Origin: Alphaproteobacteria bacterium
GTDB lineage: Bacteria; Pseudomonadota; Alphaproteobacteria; UBA9219
DNA: 64,000 bases
Assembly (NCBI GenBank): GCA_028866275.1
Contig: JAGWIK010000003.1
Coordinates: forward strand, 60,536 to 124,535
Direction of reading: 5' to 3'
Made by a program: the position numbers and the translations under genes. A model generated the notes under the pieces. The model worked only from the letters and a program-made list of their open reading frames with translations, ran no database searches and had not been told where the DNA came from. Numbering within the stretch: position 1 is the stretch's first letter; each line of letters opens with the position of its first letter. Positions 28,052 to 36,565 of this stretch are shown here, piece after piece.

Positions 28052-29362
28052 CTACGCCGCTGCCTTGCCTGCCGCCGGCATGCCGGGTTCGATGCCCGGC
28101 ACAGGGAAACGTTTGCACATCGCCCGCGTTTCCTCGCGCAGCTTCGCCAGCAACGCATTGTCGGCGGGGTTACGCAAAACCTGCAGCATGACATCGGCCA
28201 GCAATTTCATTTCGGCCTCGCCCATGCCGCGCGCGGTGGCGGCGGGCGTGCCGAAACGGATGCCCGACGGTTTCATCGGCGGGTTGGGGTCGTCGGGAAT
28301 GACATTTTTGTTGAGCGTGATGCCCGCGGCGTCCAACGCTTTTTCCGCGACATCGCCGGTGATGCCGAAACCCGTCGCGGTGTTGATGACGATCAGATGG
28401 TTTTCCGTGCCGCCCGTGACCAGATGCGCGCCACCGGCCAGCAACGCCGCCGCCAAGGCCTGCGCATTGGCCAGAACCTGTTTGGCGTAAGCCTTATAAG
28501 CATCGGATTGCACCAACTTCATCGTCGTGGCGATGGCGGCGATTTGATGCATATGCGGGCCGCCCTGCATGCCAGGGAAAACCGATTTATCAATGGCCGA
28601 ACCGTGAATTTTCTTGGACAGAATCATGCCGCCGCGCGGGCCGCGCAGCGATTTATGCGTCGTCGTCGTCATGACGTCGAAGCCGAAATCCATCGGGTTT
28701 TTGAGCGCGCCGCCGGCGATAAGCCCGCCCAGATGCGACACGTCCGCCATCAAAAGCGCGCCGCATTCGTCGGCGATTTTGCGGAAACCGGCATAATCAT
28801 ATTCGCGCGGATAGGATGAATGGCCGCAAATAATCATCTTCGGCTTGTTTTCCATCGCTACGGCGCGGACTTTGTCCAGATCGATCGCCCCGCTGGGTTG
28901 TTCGGTTTTGTAACGCACATATTTGAAAATCTTGGCCATATTGGTGACCGGATGGCCGTGCGACAAATGCCCGCCATGCGACAAATCCATGCCCATGATG
29001 ACGTCACCGGGTTGCAGCAAGCCGAAATACACGGCTTCGTTCATGGCGCAACCGGATAAAGGCTGCACATTGGCATGTTCGGCGCGGAACACGGCTTTGG
29101 CGCGGTCGCGCGCCAGATTTTCAATCGTGTCGGTGTTTTCCTGCCCGCCGTAATAGCGGCGGCCGGGATAGCCTTCAGAATATTTGTTGTTAAAAACCGA
29201 ACCCAGCAGCGCGTATACTTCGGGGAAGCAGTAATTTTCCGACGGAATCAGCTCGATCCCCTCGCTCTGGCGCACTTCTTCATGCATCAGCGCGTCGAAA
29301 ATTTCTCGGTCTGAGGTCTGTAAACGGTCGAGCGCGGCGGCGGAATAGGTAAAATTGGTCAT
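28052..29362 (-). CDS. glyA: Serine hydroxymethyltransferase
   Basis: 436 residues. Converts serine and tetrahydrofolate to glycine and methylene-THF. It has SEGIELIPSENYCFPEVYAL (outline), YSEGYPGRRYYGGQENTD, LSHGGHLSHG, and the PLP-lysine region TTTTHKSLRGPRGG. A ribosome-binding site GGGGGA precedes the ATG. A ZTP riboswitch lies 30 nt upstream, so expression should rise when folate-dependent purine synthesis stalls. It is divergent from nrdR. Confidence 0.97.
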   Translation of the reverse strand: MTNFTYSAAALDRLQTSDREIFDALMHEEVRQSEGIELIPSENYCFPEVYALLGSVFNNKYSEGYPGRRYYGGQENTDTIENLARDRAKAVFRAEHANVQPLSGCAMNEAVYFGLLQPGDVIMGMDLSHGGHLSHGHPVTNMAKIFKYVRYKTEQPSGAIDLDKVRAVAMENKPKMIICGHSSYPREYDYAGFRKIADECGALLMADVSHLGGLIAGGALKNPMDFGFDVMTTTTHKSLRGPRGGMILSKKIHGSAIDKSVFPGMQGGPHMHQIAAIATTMKLVQSDAYKAYAKQVLANAQALAAALLAGGAHLVTGGTENHLIVINTATGFGITGDVAEKALDAAGITLNKNVIPDDPNPPMKPSGIRFGTPAATARGMGEAEMKLLADVMLQVLRNPADNALLAKLREETRAMCKRFPVPGIEPGMPAAGKAAA

Positions 29363-29391
29363 GACATCCCCCTGAAAAGGTTAGAGTTTTC

Positions 29392-29468
29392 ATGCCCAGG
29401 CGCGCGGCGGCGGTCTTTTGGCCCGCGCTTCCTTGTGGTTGCCCACTGTTGCGCCAGTCGCACGGGAT
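29392..29468 (-). ncRNA. ZTP (pfl) riboswitch upstream of glyA
   Basis: On the minus strand the conserved blocks of the ZTP aptamer appear in order: CCCGTGCGACTGGCG, then GTGGG-CAA-CCAC hairpin, GGAAGCGCGGG closing the first helix with CCCGTGC, then a CCGCCG linker and CGCGCCTGGGCA, the pseudoknot-forming 3' signature. The following TGAAAA-N8-TTTTCA hairpin just before the ribosome-binding site may be the expression platform. glyA is a known target of this riboswitch class. Confidence 0.9.
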
Positions 29469-29513
29469 TACCCGTCTTTCATGCCTTGAACCGCCCCGGC
29501 GAGTCAAGCCCGA

Positions 29514-29543
29514 TTGATTATGAACCGGCAATAACGCTATATA
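29514..29543 (+). promoter_or_regulatory. Putative promoter of nrdR
   Basis: TTGATT (29514-29519) and TATATA (29538-29543) with an 18-bp spacer, followed by a DnaA-box-like sequence and the nrdR start. Confidence 0.5.
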
Positions 29544-29556
29544 AGACCTGTACTCT

Positions 29557-29565
29557 TTATCCACA
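29557..29565 (+). promoter_or_regulatory. Consensus DnaA box in the nrdR leader
   Basis: TTATCCACA is a perfect match to the high-affinity DnaA box, 14 bp after the predicted -10 element and 10 bp before the nrdR ATG. A single 9-mer can occur by chance, but its place is suggestive. Confidence 0.4.
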
Positions 29566-29574
29566 GGAAGCTTC

Positions 29575-30033
29575 ATGCGCTGCCCCTTTTGCGGAACCGA
29601 AGACACGCAAGTCAAAGACAGCCGCCCGACCGAAGACAATGCGGCGATCCGGCGGCGGCGTTTTTGCGGCAATTGCGGCGCGCGTTTCACCACGTTCGAA
29701 CGCGTGCAATTGCGTGAAATGATCGTCGTCAAAAGCAACGGCGACAAGGAAGTGTTCGACCGCGACAAGATGCTGCGGTCGATGAAAGTCGCGCTGCGCA
29801 AACGTCCCGTTGACGACGAACGCATCGAACAGACCGTCAACAGCGTAGTGCGACAGCTGGAATCTCTCGGCGAAACGGAAATTCCGGCGGCCAAAATCGG
29901 CGAACAGGTTATGGAAACGCTGCGGACGCTCGATCATGTCGCCTATGTGCGTTACGCGTCGGTGTACAAGGACTTCCGGTCGACCGGCGATTTCGAAGAA
30001 TTCGTCGATACGCTGAAAAAAGAAACGGCGTAA
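29575..30033 (+). CDS. nrdR: Transcriptional repressor NrdR
   Basis: 152 residues, family length. An N-terminal zinc ribbon uses Cys3/Cys6 (MRCPFCG) and Cys31/Cys34 (FCGNCG), with RRRR between. The ATP-cone domain follows ([20 protein letters not shown] in outline). NrdR senses ATP/dATP and represses ribonucleotide reductase genes. It is commonly beside glyA in alphaproteobacteria but in the same direction; here the two are divergent. Confidence 0.96.
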   Translation: MRCPFCGTEDTQVKDSRPTEDNAAIRRRRFCGNCGARFTTFERVQLREMIVVKSNGDKEVFDRDKMLRSMKVALRKRPVDDERIEQTVNSVVRQLESLGETEIPAAKIGEQVMETLRTLDHVAYVRYASVYKDFRSTGDFEEFVDTLKKETA

Positions 30034-30036
30034 GCG

Positions 30037-31848
30037 TTACATCCCCTGCATCGCCGTCATCAACGCTTCGCGCGCGAAATTCTGCGCATCCGCCGTCAAC
30101 CCCACCGCGCGCAGGCTGCGAACGATCTGCGCCGCGACGGGCAACGGAATATCGCCGGCCCCCGCAATATCCAAAGCCAGCAAAACCGTTTCGCCGCGGC
30201 GGCCGGCCGCCGCCGCATCGCGCAGCCGGTCGAACAGCAAGGGCGAAAACACCACGGGTTTATTATCGTGGGCGGCAATGACCTTGGCCCACACGGTATC
30301 GGGCACGACATGCCCCGCCGCGTCGAACAGCAGCAAAGTCGCAGCCGCCAGCCCGCGGCCCTTGTTCGCGTCGGCATTGGGATTGGGCGCGGCCAGCACG
30401 GCATCGACCCACGGCCCCAATTCGGCGGCATAATCGCCGTCGGGAACCAGCCCGGCCAGAACAAATTGCGGCCACAAGGCGCGCATATCGTCATGGGTGA
30501 AATCGCGCGCGGCCAGGGCGAACCATTTTTGCGCCATATCGTCGCGTCCGGCCAGCATATCGATCTGGGCCATCATCACGGTATTGGTCGCGTCGGGCGT
30601 CGCGTCGCCCGCCATATCCGCCAGCAACGGCCCCGCCGCGTCCAGCAAGGGCGACGGCGTCATCTGCATGAATCGGGCGGCATAGGCAACGCGTTTCGAC
30701 GCGTCTTTTTCCGCCAGCGCGGCCTGATACAAAAGCGCGCGCATCCGCGACCCCGATTCCGGCGCGGCCAGCGGTGCGGCCAATTCGTCGGGTTTGAACG
30801 CGACGTCACGATAAACCGCCGCCAGCCGCGCGGCGGCAATAATGCCGCGCTGCGCCGCGCGTTCGGCCAACCCCAAACGCGCGACATTTTCGCGCGCCGG
30901 CGCATCAAGCAAAAACGGGGTCAGCGCGTCGTCGGGATGTCCATATAAAATTTCCGGCAAAGGCAGCCCCGACAATTGCAGCGCCGCCAGCAATGTCGGC
31001 GTCAACGGCGTCAATTGCGTCGGCAGCGTCTTGGTTCCGGCCAGAATATTTTTATCGGCAACCTGCAAGAACATATCGTCGCGCGGCGTTTCCGCGCGCA
31101 ATACATCCAGCGCGACTTCGGCAGCCTTGTCGTTTTTGGCGCGCAATTGGCAGATCGTCACGACTTCCTGCCAATCGGCCTGCGACCATTTTTGCATCAG
31201 GGCGGGCATGCGCCCGCACACATCGTCGCGCCCGTCAAGCAGAGCCGCGCCGGCAACCGCGCGCATCGTCTTGTCGTCGATAAGACCGGGGTCGGCGCGC
31301 GACGCCAATGCCCACGCATCGCGCGCATCGGCAAAAGCGGCAAGTTTTTCGATACGCAGCGCGGTAAAGCGCGACGTTGCCTTCGCCGCGGCATCGGCGG
31401 ACGGCGGCACAGCCGCCGTGGCCAGCATGCGCCGCGCCACATCGTTCAGCGCGGGCGACGATGTCGGCGTCAGCATCGCCAGCAAAGGTTCGGCCACGGC
31501 GCGCGGCGTGCCTTTCCACATATCCGCTCCCAGCATGCCCGCCCCCGACAATCCGACCGATTCAGGGCTGACATCCGGCAACGGGGCGGCTTCGACCGGC
31601 GTGCCCAGAATCGGCGCGGACGCGGCGGGAGTTGATCCGGTCGATGCCGCGACAGGAGGCGATACCACCTGCGGCGCGGCGGCGGGCGCAAAAGTCGCCG
31701 CCAGACCTGAAAAAGCAGGGGGCGCGGCACCGGGCGTCGCCACAGCGGTAAAACTGGCGTCGCGCGGCGCGGCAAAGCCTGCCGCCGGCGACATGCCCAC
31801 CAGCACGATCAAAAAAAGGGAAAGCGGCTTAACGCGGGATCCGTGCAT
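30037..31848 (-). CDS. Secreted alpha-solenoid protein ('antifreeze glycopeptide polyprotein' type)
   Basis: 603 residues. A signal peptide (VKPLSLFLIVLVGMSPAAGFAAP, outline) is followed by a low-complexity Ala/Pro/Val linker to about residue 105. After that come roughly 480 residues of short Ala-rich helices resembling TPR/HEAT hairpins, with SVGLSGAGMLGADMWKGTPR at the domain start. Proteins of this layout in Rhodospirillales-like genomes are labelled 'antifreeze glycopeptide polyprotein', a name without functional support. The ATG at 31848 is inside the 3' end of the 48-aa gene upstream (20-bp overlap), so the two are coupled. It is probably a periplasmic scaffold; the role is unknown. Confidence 0.65.
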   Translation of the reverse strand: MHGSRVKPLSLFLIVLVGMSPAAGFAAPRDASFTAVATPGAAPPAFSGLAATFAPAAAPQVVSPPVAASTGSTPAASAPILGTPVEAAPLPDVSPESVGLSGAGMLGADMWKGTPRAVAEPLLAMLTPTSSPALNDVARRMLATAAVPPSADAAAKATSRFTALRIEKLAAFADARDAWALASRADPGLIDDKTMRAVAGAALLDGRDDVCGRMPALMQKWSQADWQEVVTICQLRAKNDKAAEVALDVLRAETPRDDMFLQVADKNILAGTKTLPTQLTPLTPTLLAALQLSGLPLPEILYGHPDDALTPFLLDAPARENVARLGLAERAAQRGIIAAARLAAVYRDVAFKPDELAAPLAAPESGSRMRALLYQAALAEKDASKRVAYAARFMQMTPSPLLDAAGPLLADMAGDATPDATNTVMMAQIDMLAGRDDMAQKWFALAARDFTHDDMRALWPQFVLAGLVPDGDYAAELGPWVDAVLAAPNPNADANKGRGLAAATLLLFDAAGHVVPDTVWAKVIAAHDNKPVVFSPLLFDRLRDAAAAGRRGETVLLALDIAGAGDIPLPVAAQIVRSLRAVGLTADAQNFAREALMTAMQGM

Positions 31849-31975
31849 CGGGGATGGCCAGCTCCATCTTCTGCGTCTGCGGCATGACATGGGCGTTCGA
31901 CAACCACAAAGCGCCGCCCGCGACGACCAACAGCAAAAATCCGGCGACAACGGCAACAAAGGATCGGGAATTCAC
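31829..31975 (-). CDS. 48-aa single-pass membrane protein
   Basis: Starts at a GTG at 31975 with AGGAG 7 nt upstream. The product has one membrane segment (FVAVVAGFLLLVVAGGALWL, residues about 6-25) and a short periplasmic tail HVMPQTQKMELAIPDARIPR. The 'IPD.R.PR' ending recurs in small alphaproteobacterial proteins placed before the solenoid gene, as I remember it. It overlaps the next gene by 20 bp and is likely its membrane partner. A longer in-frame start at 32020 lacks a ribosome-binding site. Confidence 0.65.
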   Translation of the reverse strand: MNSRSFVAVVAGFLLLVVAGGALWLSNAHVMPQTQKMELAIPDARIPR

Positions 31976-32161
31976 GGGGCGGCTCCTGACATCACGGCGT
32001 TCAACGACAACGGTACACACAACGGCCTACTATGCACCCATCTGAACAGCCGAGGCAAGGACGGCTTCCACCATCTTTTGCAAAAAGCCGGGTTTTCAGG
32101 TTGACGCGCCCCGTTGTTGAGGCTGAATATGCCCGCGAAATGTGGCATGAAAAAGTCAAAA

Positions 32162-32725
32162 ATGAACAATAATCATAACAGGGTGCTCCTTGCGCGTCCC
32201 GTCGTTCTTATCGGCATGATGGGCGCGGGGAAAAGCAGCGTCGGCGCGGCGCTGGCGCATCTGTATGGCGCGCCTTTCACCGACGCCGATACTGAAATCG
32301 AAGCCGCGGCCGGATGCAGGATCGCCCAGATTTTTGCCGATTACGGCGAAGGCGAATTCCGCCGTCTGGAACGTCAGGTTATCGCCAGATTACTGCAAGA
32401 CGAACCGCGCGTTCTGTCTTTGGGCGGCGGCGCATTTATCAATGACGAAACCCGCGCGCGGGTCAGGCAATCGGCCCTGTCGGTATGGCTGCGCGTCGAA
32501 CCGGCCCTGCTGCTGGAACGCGTCTTGCGCCACGGCCACAGGCCGATGCTGCAGGGCGGCGACCCCGCGGAAAAACTGGCGCGCCTGCTGGCCGAGCGCG
32601 AACCCGTCTATGCGCAGGCCGACATCACCGTGATGTGCGACGACCGCCCCGTGGCGCAAACCGCGCGGCAGGTTTACGACGCCATCACACAAGCCGCGCC
32701 AGATTTTCAAAATCGTTCAGCGTAA
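32162..32725 (+). CDS. aroK: Shikimate kinase
   Basis: 187 residues from the ATG at 32162. It phosphorylates shikimate on the chorismate route. It has Walker A GMMGAGKSSVG, the shikimate-binding DADTEIE and FRRLERQV, the GGGAF loop (LSLGGGAF) and the lid RHGHRPML. Other in-frame ATGs at 32114 and 32147 are possible; none has a clear ribosome-binding site. aroB, its usual partner, is not next to it. The 3' end overlaps convergent rsmA by 41 bp. Confidence 0.92.
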   Translation: MNNNHNRVLLARPVVLIGMMGAGKSSVGAALAHLYGAPFTDADTEIEAAAGCRIAQIFADYGEGEFRRLERQVIARLLQDEPRVLSLGGGAFINDETRARVRQSALSVWLRVEPALLLERVLRHGHRPMLQGGDPAEKLARLLAEREPVYAQADITVMCDDRPVAQTARQVYDAITQAAPDFQNRSA

Positions 32726-33509
32726 GATTTTCGGCGCGTTCCTGCGGGTTGATCCCGGCGCGCGCCAGCAAGGCCTCGCCGCCCAATGATTTCAGGCTGG
32801 CGCGCAACATCTTGCGCCGTTGCCCGAACGCCGCCGCCGTGACGCGCTCCAGCTTCGCCAGATCGACATCCGCAGGCCGGTCGCGGCGCGGCGTCAGATG
32901 CACGATGGCCGAATCCACCTTGGGCGGCGGTGAAAAAGCCGCGGCGGGCACGTCAAGCACGCGCGCCACGTCGCAGCAGAATTGCGCGATAATCGACAGG
33001 CGGCCATAGGCTTTCGACCCTGGGGCGGCCGCGATACGGTCGGCGACTTCGGCTTGAAACATCAAGGTCAGGCTGCGCCAGTTTTCAATATGATGCAGCC
33101 AGCCCAAAAGCAATTCCGTCCCGACATTATAGGGCAGATTGGCAACAATCGCGCGCGGCGGCGCGGTCATTGCCACGAGATCCGTTTTCAGCGCGTCGCC
33201 TTCGACGATGCGCAACCGGCCCGGTGCGGCATCGGCCAGATCGGCCAGAGCCGCGACGCAGCGCGGGTCTTTTTCCACGGCGACGACCGCAACGGCATCG
33301 GTTTCCAAAAGGGCCCGCGTCAGGCCGCCGGGGCCGGGGCCGACTTCAACCACGGTACAACCGGACATATCGCCCGCCACGGCGGCAATGCGGCGAATTA
33401 AATTCATGTCGCACAGAAAATGCTGGCCCAACGATTTGCGCGTGCGCAATTCGTGGCGCGCGATCACATCGCGCAACGGCGGCAACGATGAACTGTCGAA
33501 CGCCGCCAT
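32685..33509 (-). CDS. rsmA: 16S rRNA (adenine(1518)-N6/adenine(1519)-N6)-dimethyltransferase
   Basis: 274 residues (KsgA). Dimethylates the two adjacent adenines in the 3' hairpin of 16S rRNA. Signatures are RTRKSLGQHFLCDMNLIRRI (outline), the SAM loop VVEVGPGPGGLTRALLE, and the catalytic motif IVANLPYNVGTELL. The ATG at 33509 gives the normal short N-terminus; the in-frame ATG at 33572 adds an unconserved Arg-rich leader. It is convergent and overlapping with aroK; pdxA and surA, frequent neighbours, are absent. Confidence 0.95.
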   Translation of the reverse strand: MAAFDSSSLPPLRDVIARHELRTRKSLGQHFLCDMNLIRRIAAVAGDMSGCTVVEVGPGPGGLTRALLETDAVAVVAVEKDPRCVAALADLADAAPGRLRIVEGDALKTDLVAMTAPPRAIVANLPYNVGTELLLGWLHHIENWRSLTLMFQAEVADRIAAAPGSKAYGRLSIIAQFCCDVARVLDVPAAAFSPPPKVDSAIVHLTPRRDRPADVDLAKLERVTAAAFGQRRKMLRASLKSLGGEALLARAGINPQERAENLTLNDFENLARLV

Positions 33510-33604
33510 TTCCGGATATCCCCTTCGCCTTTGCGGCGCACAGCCCTTGCGGGAAACGGCGCGCCATGCCAATTTAGCTGCTCTATATCAGGTTCCACCC
33601 CCCG

Positions 33605-34150
33605 ATGCCGCAAAAAAAAACCTACAGCAGAATTGGTTTTCTTGTCACCGCCGCCGTCGTGATGTCCATCATCGTCGCGTCGCTGACGCTGTCGGTGATG
33701 GCCTATATCGAGAACCAACGCTTTCTGCACAGCGCGAACCAGATAATGCAGATCGTCAATATGGCCAGAACGGCGGCGCGCAACCAGCAAGGATTCGCGC
33801 AAACGCCGGGGACTGACGCGCTGGCCGCGTTGCGACAAACCGGACAAATCCTGCCGTCGACGATCAATGATTGGGACGGCATGATCCGCGCCACCGTCAC
33901 CGCCGACGGCCAGTTGCGCATGGAAACAGACCTGCCGCCGCACGAATGCCGCCGCCTGGGGCTGTATTTTATTTCCGTCCCGCCGTCGGGCCTCGGCCTG
34001 ACCCAGATCGAAGCGCGCCGCGGCGGCGCCCCCGGATGGACGGCCATCTATCCCCTTGCGCCCAATACCGACGAGGATCTGGAAACAGCCGTGGAAACAG
34101 CCTGCGGCAACGGGTTATCCCAATTGGCCCTGATTTTCCGTTTTCACTAG
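33605..34150 (+). CDS. Membrane-anchored pilin-like protein, function unknown
   Basis: 181 residues. A short basic leader (MPQKKTYSRIG) precedes one hydrophobic segment FLVTAAVVMSIIVASLTLSV and a periplasmic domain containing ILPSTINDWDGMI and METDLPPHECRRLGLYF. The shape, with Gly-Phe before a hydrophobic helix and a 'lp..C..l' segment, recalls type IVb pilins or PilS-type proteins. The Glu5 of true pilins is absent and no pilus genes lie nearby. It follows rsmA divergently and precedes the LdtR-like gene. I cannot assign a role. Confidence 0.6.
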   Translation: MPQKKTYSRIGFLVTAAVVMSIIVASLTLSVMAYIENQRFLHSANQIMQIVNMARTAARNQQGFAQTPGTDALAALRQTGQILPSTINDWDGMIRATVTADGQLRMETDLPPHECRRLGLYFISVPPSGLGLTQIEARRGGAPGWTAIYPLAPNTDEDLETAVETACGNGLSQLALIFRFH

Positions 34151-34221
34151 GGTCGGGACGAAGCCAGAGGTTTTGGTTGCTTTTTACCGGCAATCACCTA
34201 GAAATAAAGGGATATCCGTCA

Positions 34222-34692
34222 TTGAGGGCCATCGCCGTGCGCCACGCCTACTACGAATCCGTCCTTCTTATCGAACGCGTCCACCGCCATTTTCTGGAAG
34301 TGGTCAAGGCCGAGCTCGACCGTCACGGCATTCAGGACATCAACAACGTCCAGACATTGATCCTGTACAATATCGGCGCCGACGAAATGACGGTGGGAGA
34401 ATTGACCGCGCGCGGCTATTATCTCGGCTCGAACGTATCCTATAACGTCAAGAAAATGGCGGAAAACCAATATCTGGCGCAGGAACGGTCGCCGCACGAC
34501 CGCCGTTCGGTTCGCATCAAATTGTCGGAAAAAGGGCTGGCGCTGCACAAAATCATCAACGAAAGCCTGGAACGCCAGGTCGCGGCTTTGTCCGGTGCGC
34601 AGATCACCCCCGAAGAGCTGACGCAAGCCAGCGACGTCTTGCGCAAGCTTGAACGATTCTGGACCGGGATGATCAATTATGGCGGTAGCTGA
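34222..34692 (+). CDS. ldtR: MarR-family regulator, LdtR-like
   Basis: 156 residues. It contains HAYYESVLLIERVHRHFLEVVKAELDRHGIQDINNVQ (in outline), GELTARGYYLGSNVSYNVKKM (outline) and DRRSVRIKLSEKG. This is the layout of LdtR, a MarR-type factor known from Liberibacter and other alphaproteobacteria for control of L,D-transpeptidase and osmotic stress genes. The start is uncertain: TTG at 34222 has AAGGG 10 nt upstream and GTG at 34237 is the alternative. No in-frame ATG lies near. The 3' end overlaps recF by 14 bp. The name rests on recalled similarity. Confidence 0.8.
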   Translation: MRAIAVRHAYYESVLLIERVHRHFLEVVKAELDRHGIQDINNVQTLILYNIGADEMTVGELTARGYYLGSNVSYNVKKMAENQYLAQERSPHDRRSVRIKLSEKGLALHKIINESLERQVAALSGAQITPEELTQASDVLRKLERFWTGMINYGGS

Positions 34693-35860
34693 GGCCGCGA
34701 TACCGTCCGCCGCGCCGCGCCGTCTTGTCCCGTCTCTTTCCATAGCGCGGCTGACGTTGGCGCATTTCCGTAATTACGACGCGCTGCGCCTTGATTGCGA
34801 CGACCGCCCCGTCATTTTAACGGGGGCCAATGGCAGCGGCAAAACCAGCCTGATCGAGGCTATCAGCCTGCTTGTCCCCGGGCGGGGCCTGCGCCGCGCC
34901 GCGCTGGGCGATTTGCAAAATCATGCATCGCCGTCACCCTGGGCCGTCGCCGCCAGCCTTGACACGGACGCCGGCCTTTTATCGATTGGCACGGGCCGCG
35001 ACACATCCACCGCCGACAGCGACGGCGAAAGGCGCGCCGTCCACATCGACGGCAAACCCGCGCGCGGCCAGAATCATCTGGCCGACCATGTGGCGATGGC
35101 CTGGATTACGCCCGACATGGACCGGCTGCTGGCCGACGGAGCCAGCGCGCGGCGCAAATTCCTCGACCGGCTTGTCTACAGCTTCGACCCCGCGCACGGC
35201 GCCCGCGTGCAACGTTACGAAAAAGCCATGCGCGAACGTTTGCGCTTGCTGCGCGAAGGCCGCGCCGAAGCGGCGTGGCTGAGCGCCCTGGAAGACGATA
35301 TGGCGCAAAGCGCCGTCGCTATCGCCGCCGTGCGGCGCGATATGATCAAGCGCCTGCGCGTGGCGATTGATGGGGGCGGCGATGCTTTCCCGCGCGCCGA
35401 TATCGAAGTGCGCGGCACGGCCGAGGATATGCTGGACACCCTGCCCGCATTGCCCGCCGAAGACGCGCTGCGCGCCGCCTTCGCCCGCGCCCGCCACGAA
35501 GACGCGCGGCACGGCACCTGCGCCGTCGGCGCGCATCGCAGCGATTTGCGCGTCACCCACCGCGCCCGGCAATGTCCCGCCGAGCTTTGTTCGACCGGCG
35601 AGCAAAAAGCCCTGTTGATCGCCCTGATGCTGGCTTATGTGCGGTTGATCACGGAACAACGGCACATGACGCCGTTGTTTTTATTGGATGATATCGCCGC
35701 CCATCTGGACGACAGGCGCCGTACCGCCTTGTTTGACGAGATCAGGGCGTTGGGCGTGCAAGCCTGGCTGACCGGCACGGACAGCCGCGATTTCGCGGCT
35801 ATGGCCGGACATGCGCAGGCATTTCACGTCGAAGACGGCAGGATCAGCCCCCGCGCCTAA
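34679..35860 (+). CDS. recF: DNA replication and repair protein RecF
   Basis: 393 residues. An SMC-like ATPase that helps RecO/RecR load RecA on gaps. Walker A is TGANGSGKTSLIEAI (48-62), the signature region is CSTGEQKALLIAL and Walker B is PLFLLDDIAAHLD. The N-terminal LTLAHFRNYDALRL is diagnostic. It overlaps the LdtR-like gene by 14 bp. In many bacteria recF follows dnaA-dnaN; neither those genes nor gyrB are here. Confidence 0.95.
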   Translation: MAVAEAAIPSAAPRRLVPSLSIARLTLAHFRNYDALRLDCDDRPVILTGANGSGKTSLIEAISLLVPGRGLRRAALGDLQNHASPSPWAVAASLDTDAGLLSIGTGRDTSTADSDGERRAVHIDGKPARGQNHLADHVAMAWITPDMDRLLADGASARRKFLDRLVYSFDPAHGARVQRYEKAMRERLRLLREGRAEAAWLSALEDDMAQSAVAIAAVRRDMIKRLRVAIDGGGDAFPRADIEVRGTAEDMLDTLPALPAEDALRAAFARARHEDARHGTCAVGAHRSDLRVTHRARQCPAELCSTGEQKALLIALMLAYVRLITEQRHMTPLFLLDDIAAHLDDRRRTALFDEIRALGVQAWLTGTDSRDFAAMAGHAQAFHVEDGRISPRA

Positions 35861-36204
35861 ACCGTCAGTTCAGGCCAATAGAGGGTCCAGGTCGGATTGT
35901 TATAGGATAAAGGCCGGAACCAGTTGAAATCCGGCGTCAATTCTTCCTGCGGATGACCGTCGCTGGGATGGATGATGCCGAGAATGCCTGAACGCCCATC
36001 GGCGCGCCGGCGAAAAAACATCAAACGACCGGCCGCCCCGAACAGCCCCGCCAGACCGCCGCCCGACTTTTTCCCGCCAGACTTGCGCTTGCCGCCCTGA
36101 TTGCTTTGCGTGTCAATATCCTCGTCGCTGCTTATAAGATTAAGCAGGTCATTCATGACCGCCAGACGGCGCATAAGGGTATCGAGGCGGGATTCTGGGG
36201 CCAT
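35857..36204 (-). CDS. Uncharacterised 115-aa protein
   Basis: Not recognised. The N-terminus is helical (DTLMRRLAVMNDLLNLISSD), followed by a Gly/Lys/Ser-rich linker (GGKRKSGGKKSGGG), a short FGAAGRLMFFRRR segment and an aromatic C-terminus (NWFRPLSYNNPTWTLYWPEL). The ATG at 36204 follows an AAAGAGAA purine stretch. The stop overlaps the recF stop by 4 bp on the opposite strand. The composition fits a real but poorly conserved protein. Confidence 0.5.
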   Translation of the reverse strand: MAPESRLDTLMRRLAVMNDLLNLISSDEDIDTQSNQGGKRKSGGKKSGGGLAGLFGAAGRLMFFRRRADGRSGILGIIHPSDGHPQEELTPDFNWFRPLSYNNPTWTLYWPELTV

Positions 36205-36565
36205 TTCATTCTCTTTCGCAAAGCCCTTCCGGGCGGTTGGTCGGCGGTACACCTAGCCTTTGGTTACATCTGTTTTGGGGACAAGAACGGCGTCCTTTCC
36301 CCTATGTGTTCCTTCGCGCCCCCGATGTCAATGTAATCGGGGCAACCCCTTGCAGATACAGCAAGAATGTTGCACGAAGGTCACGCCTTTTAAAGACTTG
36401 GCGCGCCCTGTCAAGAAAAAAGCTTCAAGGGGTTTGCGTCTTAATTCCTATTAATTTCACGAATTCGCGCCTAGAGTCCAAGATGTGATGCCGTATGTGC
36501 GATGTCGATGCATCATCATTATTGTGCATCGCAATAATTTTTATGTTATTTTGCCAACATTCTAT
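36205..36565. other. A+T-richer intergenic region before the glycosylphosphotransferase gene
   Basis: About 360 bp with no convincing gene. It holds a 7-bp hairpin (CCCCGAT-N9-ATCGGGG, 36320-36342) and, near the right side, the nested inverted repeats listed separately. Base composition falls clearly below the flanking genes between 36420 and 36565, as expected of a promoter region. Confidence 0.5.
36506..36538. promoter_or_regulatory. Nested inverted repeats, candidate operator
   Basis: Two interlocking repeats share bases: CGATGCA (36506-36512) with TGCATCG (36525-36531), and ATTATTG (36518-36524) with CAATAAT (36532-36538). In the second repeat the 7-bp spacer is itself the right arm of the first. 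This is a strong palindromic signal, 30-60 bp before the likely start of the sugar-phosphate transferase gene. Confidence 0.5.
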
